Positions 8,854 to 18,298 of a stretch of DNA of 64,000 nucleotides are shown here, piece after piece (the first letter of the stretch is position 1; the number at the start of each line of letters is the position of its first letter). The stretch lies in the NCBI GenBank assembly GCA_947495135.1, contig CANLXN010000010.1:124001-188000 (forward strand), written 5' to 3'. This DNA is from an uncultured Flavobacteriaceae bacterium (GTDB lineage: Bacteria > Bacteroidota > Bacteroidia > Flavobacteriales > Flavobacteriaceae). The translations under genes and the position numbers were made by a program. The notes under the pieces are model-generated. The model searched no databases. It was not told where the DNA came from and saw only the letters and a list, made by a program, of their open reading frames with translations.

Positions 8854-9573
8854 TTAAAAATTATGGCCTTCATTTTTTAGCGTCATCAAAACCTTCTCTT
8901 TAAACACTTCTCCTATAGGGATTTCTAGATCCCCAATTTCCACATCTTTGGCGGTAAACGCGGTGATTTGATCGCTGTTCACGATATAGGAACGATGCGT
9001 TTGTATAAAATGGGCGGGGAGTTTTTCTAGGAAGCTGCTTATTTTATCTTTTGTGGTAATCGCTTGAGCAGTGGTATGGATGCGGATGTAATCTTTTAGG
9101 CTCTCCACATAGAGGATGCTGCTAAACTCAATTTTGATGTGTTTTTTATTGGAGTTTACATACAGGTGATCGTTGAGGACGTTTTCTTGGGTTGGCGTTG
9201 TTGGTTGCAAAGTGGAACCAGTAAGGCTGCGGTATTTGTTGATGGCTTTAAAAAAGCGGCTAAAGGAAATGGGCTTTAAGAGATAGTCGATTACATCTAG
9301 TTCGTAGCTTTCCAGTGCGTAGTTTCGGTAAGCGGTGGTGAAAATTACTTTGGGCTTGATATGGGTGCTTTTTAAAAAATCGATTCCGGTGAGGAGCGGC
9401 ATTTGGATGTCTAAAAAGAGCAGATCTACTTGGGTTTCTTTGAGGAAGGTCATTGCCTCCATCGGGTTTTGGAAGGTGGCGACCACTTCTAGGTCGGTTA
9501 CCTGTTCCACATGCTGCTGTAGTACTTGGATTGCCAAAGGCTCGTCGTCTATGATCACGCATTGTATCGCCAT
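8854..9573 (-). CDS. LytTR-family response regulator
   Basis: 239-aa response regulator when started at the ATG MAIQCVIIDDEP. An upstream ATG at 9591 would overlap the kinase gene. The receiver domain has the acidic pair D9-D10, phospho-acceptor D55 (LFLDIQMP), TTAY and the conserved LLKP lysine. The C-terminal half is a LytTR DNA-binding domain (KHIKIEFSSILYVESLKDYIRIHT and FIQTHRSYIVN). Such proteins bind direct-repeat sites and often control surface or regulatory functions. It starts 4 nt after the stop of the kinase gene and is certainly its partner. Confidence 0.92.
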   Translation of the reverse strand: MAIQCVIIDDEPLAIQVLQQHVEQVTDLEVVATFQNPMEAMTFLKETQVDLLFLDIQMPLLTGIDFLKSTHIKPKVIFTTAYRNYALESYELDVIDYLLKPISFSRFFKAINKYRSLTGSTLQPTTPTQENVLNDHLYVNSNKKHIKIEFSSILYVESLKDYIRIHTTAQAITTKDKISSFLEKLPAHFIQTHRSYIVNSDQITAFTAKDVEIGDLEIPIGEVFKEKVLMTLKNEGHNF

Positions 9574-9577
9574 AGGG

Positions 9578-10651
9578 TTAAGATAAGTCAATTTTTAAAG
9601 ACACGTTGTACTCCTTTTCGGTCTCGTTAATGTCTAATTGGTAGTGGTTGGTGTAGTTGAGGTCCAGTTGTCTAATAGCGTTTACACTTCCTATGCCTGT
9701 TTTGTGCTCTGAGTTTGTGTTGTCCAGGACTGATGATTTGGTGTTGTATACTTCCAACGATAGTTTTTTGTTGGTAACGTTCAAGTCAATTTTGATCACT
9801 GGATCGATGGGATTGCCACTGGCGCCATGTTTAAAAGCGTTCTCAATAAACGAAAGCAAGATAAGCGGAGCAATTTGCGTATTGGGTTGGTCTATTTGGT
9901 GGTTAAATTGAAGTTTTAGGTTGTTTCCATAACGCAGACCTTCGAGGTCTAGATAGTTTTGGATTAGTTCAATTTCCTTTTCGATGGCAATGGTAGGATC
10001 GTTGCATTGGTAGAGCATATAATCCAGCATTTCACTTAGTTTAAGCACTACCTGAGGCGCTACGTCACTTTTGGTGAGGGTGAGGGAGTATAGGTTATTA
10101 AGGGTGTTAAACAGGAAATGTGGGTGAATCTGGGCTCGTAGGAACTTGAGTTCGGTGTTGGCTTTTTCTTTTTGGATGGTTTCAAGCAATTGTTTCTCTT
10201 CGAAACGGTCTTTGATGATTTTGAAGATGAGCATCAAAAAGACAATCACATAAACAGCCGGGAAGTAAACAATGGTTAAATACAACGGATCTGCAGCAAT
10301 TTCCCAAATACTCTCTTGCTCAAAAGTTTGTCTAAAAAAAGGTTCGGCTACATAAATGGACGAAAGTCGAGCCAGGATCGAAAAACCATAGACCGAAACG
10401 ATGATAGAGATAGCAAAGGCTACATACTTTTTCTTCAGTAATAATTTGGGCACTTGGTAATACACCAGCAAGTATCCGGCAGTCATTTGGATAGGGAGCA
10501 GGGAGAGATAACTAATGAGCGGTTCTTTAATGCTTCCCGAGTTGAGTGCTGCGATGATCGTAAAGAGAATGAGGAATCCTGCCCAGAACAAGATGTGGGT
10601 TAGGATTCGGTTTTGTAGCACACGATCTACAAAAGAGGTTTTATCACTCAT
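9578..10651 (-). CDS. LytS/YehU-type sensor histidine kinase
   Basis: 357-aa membrane kinase. Four transmembrane helices fill residues about 17-147 with little extracellular sequence. They are followed by a coiled region and the His_kinase domain (PF06580) with H178 in HPHFLFNTLNNLYSL. The ATPase part includes PLILLSFIENAFKHG, an N-box. The signal is unknown; the lack of a large sensor domain suggests membrane or small-ligand sensing. It forms an operon with the downstream LytTR regulator. Confidence 0.92.
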   Translation of the reverse strand: MSDKTSFVDRVLQNRILTHILFWAGFLILFTIIAALNSGSIKEPLISYLSLLPIQMTAGYLLVYYQVPKLLLKKKYVAFAISIIVSVYGFSILARLSSIYVAEPFFRQTFEQESIWEIAADPLYLTIVYFPAVYVIVFLMLIFKIIKDRFEEKQLLETIQKEKANTELKFLRAQIHPHFLFNTLNNLYSLTLTKSDVAPQVVLKLSEMLDYMLYQCNDPTIAIEKEIELIQNYLDLEGLRYGNNLKLQFNHQIDQPNTQIAPLILLSFIENAFKHGASGNPIDPVIKIDLNVTNKKLSLEVYNTKSSVLDNTNSEHKTGIGSVNAIRQLDLNYTNHYQLDINETEKEYNVSLKIDLS

Positions 10652-10897
10652 AAGGCATAAATGTACTACATAGTGCAGTTTCTCCCATTAAAAATCGATG
10701 AGTATGGTTTTGCTCCCCATGAAAAGGCCTTTGTGTTGGGTATTTCCTTTTTTTAACTGAAATGTGCTTTCGGTGGGTAGCTAGATGGAGTTCGTCTATA
10801 TTTTAAATAGTGTGTGAAGATGTCCCATAGATTTGTCCCAGCTGGATGCTTCTGCGGAAGAAGACGGTCCAGAATGTTTCATAAAAATATCATCATC

Positions 10898-11461
10898 ATG
10901 AAAAAAATCAGTTATTTAGTATGTGTATTATGCGTTGTGCAACTAGGAATGGCACAAAATTATTCCTGTGGCAATTTATTAAAAGCCGTTGAGGACGAAA
11001 ATAGGTCGGCTATAGTTGCCTTATTAGAAGGTGTAGATCCCAATTGCAATATAATGGGCGATGGGACTCCCTTGGTAGCCGCGGTGCGAACTCAAAATAT
11101 GGAGCTCGTAAAGCTATTAGTGAACAAAGGAGCGAACGTCAATTATGCTATCAAGGGCGACGGGAGTCCGTTAATTGAGGCCGCTCGTACGGGGCAATTG
11201 GAGATTGTTCGCTATTTGTTAGCACAAAATGCCGATGTGAATGTGTATCTTGAGAGTGACGAAACGCCTTTAATTCAGGCTGCATGGAATGGACACTTGC
11301 CAGTGGTACGGTATTTGGTCGACCATGGAGCAGAGGTAAATAAAACAGTGCGCGATAAGTACGGGCTCGTTTCAGAAAAAAGAAATGCTCTGCGCATGGC
11401 AAAACGAGAGGGGCATAGTGCCGTAGTAGATTATTTAATAACCAAAGGAGCAAAACAGTAA
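10898..11461 (+). CDS. Secreted ankyrin-repeat protein
   Basis: 187-aa protein. I chose the ATG at 10898 because MKKISYLVCVLCVVQLGMAQ is a classic signal peptide; the longer frame upstream looks non-coding. After the signal come about four to five ankyrin repeats (GDGTPLVAAVRTQNMELVKLLVNKGANVNY, in pieces such as GSPLIEAARTGQLEIVRYLL and ETPLIQAAWNGHLPVVRYLV). Ankyrin repeats bind proteins. It is the first gene of a three-gene run with the DUF6624 and M28 peptidase genes (4-nt gap to the next), so it may act with them in the periplasm. Confidence 0.85.
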   Translation: MKKISYLVCVLCVVQLGMAQNYSCGNLLKAVEDENRSAIVALLEGVDPNCNIMGDGTPLVAAVRTQNMELVKLLVNKGANVNYAIKGDGSPLIEAARTGQLEIVRYLLAQNADVNVYLESDETPLIQAAWNGHLPVVRYLVDHGAEVNKTVRDKYGLVSEKRNALRMAKREGHSAVVDYLITKGAKQ

Positions 11462-11465
11462 TCAG

Positions 11466-12461
11466 ATGAAATTTCAACGAACTATAAAAGTAATCGCCAT
11501 CGTATTATGCGTTGGGTTTGGAACCATGAACGAGGTGAACGCCCAAGAAGTACCCCAACAAGCGTTAGCAAAAGAGCTTGGAGAGATGCGTGATACCGAC
11601 CAGAAGTTAAGACGGAAATGGGCGAAACTCGCTAAAAAAGGGGATAGAGAAACGGCAAAATTTAAAAAGCTCACCAATACGGTGATCGCTTTGGACAGCA
11701 CCAATACGGAGCGCATGAAAGAAATTGTAGCACAATACGGTTGGCCAACGATTGATATGGTGGGAAAAAGAGCGAGTAATAGTGCTTGGCTTTTGGTGCA
11801 GCATGCAGATCGGGATCCCTTATTTCAGGCCCATTGTTTGCCTTTGTTGAAAGAGGCTTCCGATACTGGCTTTGCAGATCCTGTAAACTACGCTTATCTC
11901 TATGATCGAGTTCAGGTTGCAAAGGGTCAGAAGCAATTATATGCCACCCAAAGTTCCACCAATAATGGCATTAAGAAAGGCTCTTATTATCCTATTGAAG
12001 AAGAGGCTGAGGTGCAGAACAGACGTGCCGTTATGGGATTTGATTTACATATTGAAACCTATGCGAAGAGTATGGGCTTTGAGTACAAAGTGTTGAATGA
12101 AGCAGAAGCCCAACAGAAGTCGGATGCCTTTGCTGCCGATTATGAAAAAAATATCGATTTAGGTAAGAAAGCCAAGGTGGCGGGTGATCACGAATTGGCC
12201 GTCACACATTATGAATTGGCTTTAAAGAACTTCGGATCAATACAAGCAGAAGATTATGTAGTACTGGCGAGAATGTTATCAATTTCGAAACACACCGATG
12301 CAAAGTACGCGGCTTCGTATCTTATGAAAGCGGCATTGAATGGTTGGAGCGACTGGGATGAAGTGATGTCTAGTCCCGACTTTGAGTTTGCAAAAGCTGA
12401 AAGTCCGAGAAACTGGGATCGATTGCTACGCATGATTTCTGAACTTCGAAAGAAAGAGTAG
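11466..12461 (+). CDS. DUF6624-like secreted protein
   Basis: 331-aa exported protein with a signal peptide (about residues 1-26, ending VNAQ). The segment around residues 88-125, YGWPTIDMVGKRASNSAWLL then VQHADRDPLFQ, is the signature of the DUF6624 family. The C-terminal part, about residues 220-320, is helical and may hold one or two TPR-like units (GDHELAVTHYELALKNFG). The biochemical role is unknown. It sits 4 nt after the ankyrin gene and 1 nt before the M28 peptidase gene. Confidence 0.75.
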   Translation: MKFQRTIKVIAIVLCVGFGTMNEVNAQEVPQQALAKELGEMRDTDQKLRRKWAKLAKKGDRETAKFKKLTNTVIALDSTNTERMKEIVAQYGWPTIDMVGKRASNSAWLLVQHADRDPLFQAHCLPLLKEASDTGFADPVNYAYLYDRVQVAKGQKQLYATQSSTNNGIKKGSYYPIEEEAEVQNRRAVMGFDLHIETYAKSMGFEYKVLNEAEAQQKSDAFAADYEKNIDLGKKAKVAGDHELAVTHYELALKNFGSIQAEDYVVLARMLSISKHTDAKYAASYLMKAALNGWSDWDEVMSSPDFEFAKAESPRNWDRLLRMISELRKKE

Positions 12462-12462
12462 G

Positions 12463-13374
12463 ATGCGACTTTTATGGATCACACTTTTCCTACTTGCCAG
12501 CTTAAAATTACAAGCACAGCAAGTGGAGGTTTCGAGCATTGAATCTCATTTTGCCGAGATTATGGCTACGGAAAATTTCAGAAATTATAGACATGTAGAA
12601 GCGTTGAACACCGTTGCGCACTATATAAAAAACGAACTAGAACGGTATGCAGACTCCACCTATTATCAGCCTTACGAAGTTAATGGTACGGAGTATAAGA
12701 ATGTGGTGGCTGTCTTCGGAAATGAGCACGACGAGACTATTGTGGTAGGAGCACATTACGATGTCTGTGGCGATCAAGACGGGGCAGACGATAATGCTAG
12801 TGGTGTTATTGGAATCTTAGAATTAGCGAAATTACTCCAAGGCGAGACACTGGCATATCGCATCGAATTGGTGGCCTTCACATTAGAGGAACCTCCTTTT
12901 TTTAGAACAGAACACATGGGGAGTTACCAACACGCGAAGTCGTTGTTCGAGTCCAATCGAAAGGTCTACGGAATGATCGCACTCGATATGATTGGCTATT
13001 TTGATGATACTAAAAAGTCGCAACATTTTCCAGTTGGGATCATGTCTTGGATCTACGGAAACAAAGGCGACTTTATTCTACTAGCCAACAAATGGGGAAA
13101 GGGAGCCTTCGCAAGAAAATTCTCTCGAAAGTTTAAGCGACAAGATGCTATTAAGGTCGCCCGGCTTACAGGACCCAAATCCATTGAAGGTTTGGATTGG
13201 AGTGATCATCTTAACTATTGGCATTTTGGATATAGCGCCTCAATGATTACCGATACTGCCGCCAACCGAAACAAGAATTATCATCGCAAAAGCGATACGA
13301 TAGACACCATCGATATGGATAAAATGGCGAAGGTGATTGAAGGGATTTTTAGTGCGCTTAAAGAATTGGAGTAG
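12463..13374 (+). CDS. Secreted M28-family metallopeptidase
   Basis: 303-aa zinc peptidase of the M28 (aminopeptidase/glutaminyl cyclase-like) fold, with a signal peptide at residues 1-18. Expected metal and catalytic residues are present: H98 (GAHYD), bridging D109 (GADDNASG), the E142-E143 pair (TLEEPPF), D175 (ALDMIGYF) and H274 (NYHRKSDT). It probably releases amino acids from peptides in the periplasm or outside. It starts 1 nt after the DUF6624 gene, so the two are likely translationally coupled. Confidence 0.9.
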   Translation: MRLLWITLFLLASLKLQAQQVEVSSIESHFAEIMATENFRNYRHVEALNTVAHYIKNELERYADSTYYQPYEVNGTEYKNVVAVFGNEHDETIVVGAHYDVCGDQDGADDNASGVIGILELAKLLQGETLAYRIELVAFTLEEPPFFRTEHMGSYQHAKSLFESNRKVYGMIALDMIGYFDDTKKSQHFPVGIMSWIYGNKGDFILLANKWGKGAFARKFSRKFKRQDAIKVARLTGPKSIEGLDWSDHLNYWHFGYSASMITDTAANRNKNYHRKSDTIDTIDMDKMAKVIEGIFSALKELE

Positions 13375-13404
13375 GGCAGGGGAATGATCTCATGATATTT
13401 ATGC

Positions 13405-14886
13405 TTATTTTTTCTGTTCTAACAGTTCTATACGTTTTAGCAGGTCTTTGTTTATCGAATTTAATTCCTGTATTGCTTTAGTCAGCACAGGAATTAAATC
13501 GTTATAGCGCAGACTTAAGTTGCCTTTAACGTCTTTAGATAATAATCCTTGATTTACGAAACCAAGTTGTGCTAATGTATTTTCTACATCTTGAGCTACA
13601 AAGCCTATTTCTCTAGTTTTAGCTTCATTGTTTTTGCGGATATAGTCTACTGGTTTTAGTTTTGATATAAAGTCTAAACCATAGGGCAAAGACCTAATCT
13701 GCTCTTTCCATTTTTTATCTGAAGTAATGGTCCAGGGAACTTGTATGGTGGCAGATGTGATTTGTGTGTCACCTATTCGCACTTGATGCGAAGCGGCAGG
13801 ATTTGCCAATTCAGCATCATGCCCAATAGCCGTATTGTTAAACCCAGTTGCATTGGGCATGGCGTTGGTTCCTATTGCTGTATTATTAGATGAAGATGTA
13901 ACACTCGCCATTGCATTGCTCCCCAGTGCCGTGTTTGATCCGCCAATGGTAACATCGAGCATTACATTATTTCCAATTGCTGTATTTTCTGAGCCAGTGG
14001 TAGTACTTTCTAAGGCATCGTTGCCTAGGGCAACATTATTAGTTCCCGTGGTATTATCTTCTAATACTTCATATCCAATACCAATATTATTGTTGGCTGT
14101 ATTGCTTACAAGAGCTCTATAGCCGATTCCGATATTATAGTCCCCCGTAATAGAGGAAGTGAGTGTTAAATTACCTATGCCAATATTATTGTTTCCGTCA
14201 GAATTTCTTAGCGAACTGTTTCCCAGTCCTATATTATGACTTCCACCTTCACTATCTTTTCCTGCCTCTCTTCCCAGATAAAGGTGCCAAGAGATGGGAT
14301 TGAATGATCCAAATTCAGTCTGGCTCACTTTAAACTTTAAAGCCTCGTCATCTGTAGTTCCAAGAAAATGAAAAAGTTCGCTGGTTCCTGTATTGCCAGA
14401 TAAATTCCAACTTTCATTTGTATTGGCGTCTCCACTCGTTTCTGCATAGAGCGCATAAGGCACACTCAATAATTCACTTATACCGTTAATTGTATAGTCT
14501 GTTCCGCCTGTAGGATCTATACCTATTCTTAAAAAAAATGGTCCGTTTGCCCAGTCGATATTTGAAAAGACACCAGTTGATGGTATGCCTGTTCCAATAG
14601 CTAAGGTAACTAGGCCATTGATGTTGGTTTGAGGATTAGGATTATATGTTTCGGTATATACGTTTGTACCATTAGCTGAGCCTTGTAGAATGCTGATCTG
14701 CACTCCAATGGTTGCATTGGAGAGTAAGTTATTTGAAGCATCTCTAACAACGCTTTGATACGATATTTTCTGTGGCGATTGTGCAAATACAGTTGTAAGT
14801 GAACTACAAAATAGTATCAAGCACAAAATGTAGTTATGTCTAGTGAATAGAGATATAAACCTGTTTTGATAGTGTTTTGTTTTCAT
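13405..14886 (-). CDS. Tail-fibre-like surface protein with YadA-head repeats and S74 chaperone domain
   Basis: 493-aa exported protein. After a signal peptide (ends VFAQ) comes an N-terminal beta domain (SPQKISYQSVVRDASNNLL ... GLVTLAIGTG) that also opens the next gene. Residues about 205-365 are left-handed helix repeats of the trimeric YadA-head type (NNIGIGYEVL, NTAIGNNVM and similar, each about 14-16 residues). The C-terminal part is an S74 intramolecular chaperone: SDKKWK places S389 and K394 five residues apart, as in the known Ser-Lys self-cleaving dyad. It is followed by GLDFISKLKPVDYIRK and a terminal coiled coil (residues ~470-493). It is likely a trimeric adhesin whose end is clipped off after folding. 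Confidence 0.82.
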   Translation of the reverse strand: MKTKHYQNRFISLFTRHNYILCLILFCSSLTTVFAQSPQKISYQSVVRDASNNLLSNATIGVQISILQGSANGTNVYTETYNPNPQTNINGLVTLAIGTGIPSTGVFSNIDWANGPFFLRIGIDPTGGTDYTINGISELLSVPYALYAETSGDANTNESWNLSGNTGTSELFHFLGTTDDEALKFKVSQTEFGSFNPISWHLYLGREAGKDSEGGSHNIGLGNSSLRNSDGNNNIGIGNLTLTSSITGDYNIGIGYRALVSNTANNNIGIGYEVLEDNTTGTNNVALGNDALESTTTGSENTAIGNNVMLDVTIGGSNTALGSNAMASVTSSSNNTAIGTNAMPNATGFNNTAIGHDAELANPAASHQVRIGDTQITSATIQVPWTITSDKKWKEQIRSLPYGLDFISKLKPVDYIRKNNEAKTREIGFVAQDVENTLAQLGFVNQGLLSKDVKGNLSLRYNDLIPVLTKAIQELNSINKDLLKRIELLEQKK

Positions 14887-14903
14887 CTTACATCGTTTAA
14901 TAA

Positions 14904-16004
14904 TTAATCCTTTTGTTCTAATTGTTCTATGCGCGCATTCAACTCCTGAATTGCTTTGGTTAACACAGGAATTAAATCGTTATAGCGCAAGCTTAAGCTG
15001 CCTTTAGCGTCTTTAGACAGTATTCCTTGATCTACATAACCAATTTCTGCCAGTGTATTTTCAACATCTTGAGCCAAAAAGCCTATTTCTCTAGTCTTAG
15101 CTTCATTGTTTTTGCGGATGTAGTCTACTGGTTTTAGTTGTGACACCAAGTCTAAACCATAAGGTAAAGACCTAATATGCTCTTTCCATTTTTTATCAGA
15201 AGTGATGGTCCAGGGAACTTGAATACCGGCATAGGTGACCTCTGTGTTACCTATTTGCACCTGATTTGAATTAGAGGAATTAGGTAATTGTGCATCGTAT
15301 CCAATAGCTGTATTATTATCGCCAGAGGTAATACTGGATAATGTACTATGGCCAATGGCAGTATTTTTTTCCCCAATAATAGGATCAACAAGGAGTCTTC
15401 TTCCCAGATAGAGGTTGTTTTTGCTTGCATCTATACCTCCTACTAATACATTGTTCGATTTAAAATTTAGAGGTTGGTCGTCTGTAGTGCCTATAAAATT
15501 AGTAGCAGCGTCTGTTCCTGCATTACCTGTAGTGCTCCAGTTATCTCCGGAGTTCGAATTACCGCTTGTTTCTGCGTATAAAGCATAAGGCACACTCAAT
15601 AATTCACTAATACCAACAATAGAATAACCGGTACCTCCTGATGGGTCAATCCTTACACGTAAAAAGTAAGGACCACTTGCCCAATCTATATCGCCAAATA
15701 AACCAATAGAAGGCGTTCCTGTTCCAATAGCTAAGGTAACCAAACCATTGATGTTGGTTTGAGGGATTGGGTTGTAGGTTTCTGTATAGACATTTGTTCC
15801 GTTAGGAGAACCTTTTAGCAAACTTATTTGTACACCTACAATTGTATTAGCTAGTAAATTCCCAGAAGTGTCTCTAACAACACTCTGATAAGACATCTTT
15901 TGAGGTGACTGCGCATTACTTTTTAAAAGTGTAAAAAGAAAGAGTACACATAGAGATGCAGTATAAATTTTGTTGAATTTTATATGAAAGGGAACTTTTT
16001 TCAT
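14904..16004 (-). CDS. Tail-fibre-like surface protein with S74 chaperone domain (paralogue)
   Basis: 366-aa paralogue of the downstream gene. It shares the signal peptide type, the N-terminal domain (SPQKMSYQSVVRDTSGNLL) and the S74 end with S269-x4-K274 (SDKKWKEHI) and GLDLVSQLKPVDYIRK. It has far fewer YadA-head repeats (about three, e.g. NTAIGHSTL and NTAIGYDAQ). The two look like a tandem duplication in which the repeat stalk changed length. The gap to the following gene is 17 nt and to the preceding T9SS gene 3 nt, so they are co-transcribed. The C-terminal end is a short coiled coil for trimer formation. Confidence 0.82.
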   Translation of the reverse strand: MKKVPFHIKFNKIYTASLCVLFLFTLLKSNAQSPQKMSYQSVVRDTSGNLLANTIVGVQISLLKGSPNGTNVYTETYNPIPQTNINGLVTLAIGTGTPSIGLFGDIDWASGPYFLRVRIDPSGGTGYSIVGISELLSVPYALYAETSGNSNSGDNWSTTGNAGTDAATNFIGTTDDQPLNFKSNNVLVGGIDASKNNLYLGRRLLVDPIIGEKNTAIGHSTLSSITSGDNNTAIGYDAQLPNSSNSNQVQIGNTEVTYAGIQVPWTITSDKKWKEHIRSLPYGLDLVSQLKPVDYIRKNNEAKTREIGFLAQDVENTLAEIGYVDQGILSKDAKGSLSLRYNDLIPVLTKAIQELNARIEQLEQKD

Positions 16005-16007
16005 TTC

Positions 16008-16502
16008 TTAGGTTTTTATAATCTTAATAGTCTTGAGAATTCTGTTCCTATCCATAATTTTTAGAAAATAAACAGCCGCAGGTAATTGCCTAATTGAGAT
16101 GATAGTCTCCAATTTGTCGATTTTTTGATCGATAAGAATGCGCCCTAGATTATCGTATAAATGATAACTCAAATTATTTGAACTCAAGTTGTCTATGGAT
16201 AATTGCAGCTCGTCTGATGTAGGATTTGGATAGGTATTTATCTGAAAGGTACCATCCAGAAAATCGTTCGTCTCCAAAATATAAAACTCAATGGGCTGTT
16301 GCACCCCTTGATTGGCCGAACCACTGGAGCTATTTATTGCAGTATATGCTATTTGTCCGATAGAATACGACGCAAAACCACCACTTCCATTTGCCGAACC
16401 TCCAGAGGTAAGAATAGCGGTCTGCGCCGTTAGGGGCATACAAACAGAAAACAATGCTATTAAGTAAAGTAGATGCCATTTTCTTATGTAGGTAGTTTTC
16501 AT
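16008..16502 (-). CDS. Short T9SS type A sorting-domain protein
   Basis: 164-aa exported protein. A signal peptide (ends PLTAQ) is followed by a Gly/Ser-rich segment (ILTSGGSANGSGGFASYSIG ... GVQQPIEFYIL) that I have often seen at the start of small Flavobacteriia surface proteins. The C-terminal third, from about residue 88, is a T9SS type A sorting domain (INTYPNPTSDELQLSI ... GIYFLKI-like AAVYFLKIM). It should be exported by type IX secretion and attached to the cell surface. It lies 1 nt from the DUF6515 gene and 3 nt from the S74 gene, so it is part of one operon. Confidence 0.85.
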   Translation of the reverse strand: MKTTYIRKWHLLYLIALFSVCMPLTAQTAILTSGGSANGSGGFASYSIGQIAYTAINSSSGSANQGVQQPIEFYILETNDFLDGTFQINTYPNPTSDELQLSIDNLSSNNLSYHLYDNLGRILIDQKIDKLETIISIRQLPAAVYFLKIMDRNRILKTIKIIKT

Positions 16503-16503
16503 T

Positions 16504-17094
16504 TTATGGAGCTTTGGTTACCAAGAAATACGGGGCTTCGCCTTCATTGTCTACATACTCATAATAGACCCCGTCTAGTCGATAGTATACCATACCATTT
16601 ACTTCGACCGTCTCATAATCTTCGGGTAGGGCATCAACTTTGGCGCCAATAGGAGGTTCGACCACTACATATTCTTCAGTATCTGCAGCTTTTTGGTAAT
16701 AGGTGCCATAGTAGTAATAATAGACATTGGTGCCGACCATAATTCTTGGTTGAGCTAGGACTAAGGGCAATCTACGCACTCTAACTCCTATGGGTGCCTT
16801 AATTACGATATAGCGATTTCTTGTGGTAGGTCTATACCAAACACCATTGTGAACAAAAAGATTTGATCCCCTAAAACGAATATTTACAAATCCCGCTCCC
16901 AATTTTCTAACCACTTTACCTCGTCGTGGTAGATTTCTATATCTAATGCGAGATATATGTTTCGCCTTTCTTACTTTGTGGCGCTTTGCTATGTGTTTCT
17001 TTACTGCTTTCCTTCTTTTCTGAGCTGTTATTTCGGTTGGGCATGCAAAGCAGAATAGGAGACTTAACAATAATATTGATATAGTATTTTTCAT
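16504..17094 (-). CDS. DUF6515-like secreted protein
   Basis: 196-aa exported protein, basic at its N-terminus after a signal peptide (residues ~1-24; QKRRKAVKKHIAKRHKVRK follows). It contains two related units ending in short Tyr-rich strands: NVYYYYYGTYYQKA followed by EYVVVEPPIGAKVDALPEDY, and MVYYRLDGVYYEYV. This unit (xYYxxGxYY ... VxxPxGxxVxxLP) is the DUF6515 pattern. Function unknown; probably a small envelope protein. It sits in the operon with the T9SS and S74 proteins. Confidence 0.72.
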   Translation of the reverse strand: MKNTISILLLSLLFCFACPTEITAQKRRKAVKKHIAKRHKVRKAKHISRIRYRNLPRRGKVVRKLGAGFVNIRFRGSNLFVHNGVWYRPTTRNRYIVIKAPIGVRVRRLPLVLAQPRIMVGTNVYYYYYGTYYQKAADTEEYVVVEPPIGAKVDALPEDYETVEVNGMVYYRLDGVYYEYVDNEGEAPYFLVTKAP

Positions 17095-17121
17095 TTGAAA
17101 TGTTTTGATGAATAAAATGGT

Positions 17122-18288
17122 TTATCGAACAAGAAGCTTTTTCGAAATAGTTCCTGTTTCAGAAGATATTTTAAGAAAATAGAGACCGTTTGGAAATTGA
17201 TGGGTATTAATATAATTGGTTTGATTGGCCTCAAGAGTGTAATCACCTATTCGTTTCCCAAGAATATCGAAAACTACTAGTTTGGACTTTTGGCTTAGAT
17301 TACTAATCCCAACATAATCTGTAGCCGGATTTGGATAAATTTCGATACCAAGTATGTCTTCCTCTTCTACACTCAAAATGTCGGCTTCAGACCAATACCA
17401 TAATTCTTGTTTCGAATTTATCCAAGTAGAAGTATTATCGTCCCAGTCTGAGGTATTAACTTCTTCGATATTTTCATTGGTGTCATAGACTCGTATAGTA
17501 CGAAAACTATTTTCCCAAAAGTTCCCTGAACTGTTCCATATCTGACTTATTTCTTCTGTTGGTAAATCGCCATCGTAACTAATCAAGATTTGTAAGTAGG
17601 GTTGTGAATCCCAATTAGAACCTAGCCAACTATAAAAGTCTTTTTGTATGGGTAAATTTCCGCTGTAGCTATATTCAACTTTTAAATTATTTAACCATGT
17701 GTTTGAAGAACTACTCCAAAATCGAGTGATTTCTTCTTCTTTATTAAGACCATTGTAAGTAGTGGTAATCTGTCCCAAATTGATCATTGTCATGGTAACA
17801 GGATCATAATACCTATTCGTAAATTCGGTGATCAAATTATCGCTGTTGTAAGCGTACTCTTGTTCCGTGCGCGGAATATCCCATGTTACACCTCCATCTG
17901 GGGAGGTAAAATCTTCTATTAAAATTACATTTTGAGAGGAGTCGTAGGTGTAATAGTCTTTGGTACTTGCATTCCAAACATCCAGTGCAGAATCGTAGGT
18001 TTCATTAACCTTTTCAATTACATTATTATCTTCATTATAAAGCTTGTTATAACGGATACTAGGATTCCATTGGTTGCCAGTGCGTAAATACCAGATATAA
18101 AAGGTTTCTTTGGTACCTCCGTTTTCGTAGGTGTAGTGATCGCGATTGTTTAATTTGAAAGTGCTCGTATTCGCATTCCAGTCATATCGTTGTATGGAGT
18201 CTAATTTGTATTCGGTTTGCGAGTGCCCAACGGGCATCGTTAATAGCATAAAAGTTATGCTAACGAATAATAGTAATTTCTTTTTCAT
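17122..18288 (-). CDS. T9SS type A sorting-domain protein with Tyr-Asp-rich repeats
   Basis: 388-aa exported protein. The signal peptide (ends GHSQ) is followed by about six to seven repeated units of 40 residues with the rhythm W...W/YxYD...N...E (DYYTYDSSQNVI, QEYAYNSDNLI, VEYSYSGNLPIQ), like short YD-repeat surface proteins. The C-terminal 75 residues are a T9SS type A sorting domain (IEIYPNPATDYVGISN ... GLYFLKISS). It is likely anchored on the outer surface. It is the second gene of the run, 10 nt after the small lipoprotein. Confidence 0.85.
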   Translation of the reverse strand: MKKKLLLFVSITFMLLTMPVGHSQTEYKLDSIQRYDWNANTSTFKLNNRDHYTYENGGTKETFYIWYLRTGNQWNPSIRYNKLYNEDNNVIEKVNETYDSALDVWNASTKDYYTYDSSQNVILIEDFTSPDGGVTWDIPRTEQEYAYNSDNLITEFTNRYYDPVTMTMINLGQITTTYNGLNKEEEITRFWSSSSNTWLNNLKVEYSYSGNLPIQKDFYSWLGSNWDSQPYLQILISYDGDLPTEEISQIWNSSGNFWENSFRTIRVYDTNENIEEVNTSDWDDNTSTWINSKQELWYWSEADILSVEEEDILGIEIYPNPATDYVGISNLSQKSKLVVFDILGKRIGDYTLEANQTNYINTHQFPNGLYFLKISSETGTISKKLLVR

Positions 18289-18298
18289 GACATTTTAT

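Noticed and set aside
9335-9586. Open frames on the + strand over the LytTR regulator
   Set aside because: They lie inside a well-supported minus-strand gene with conserved motifs.
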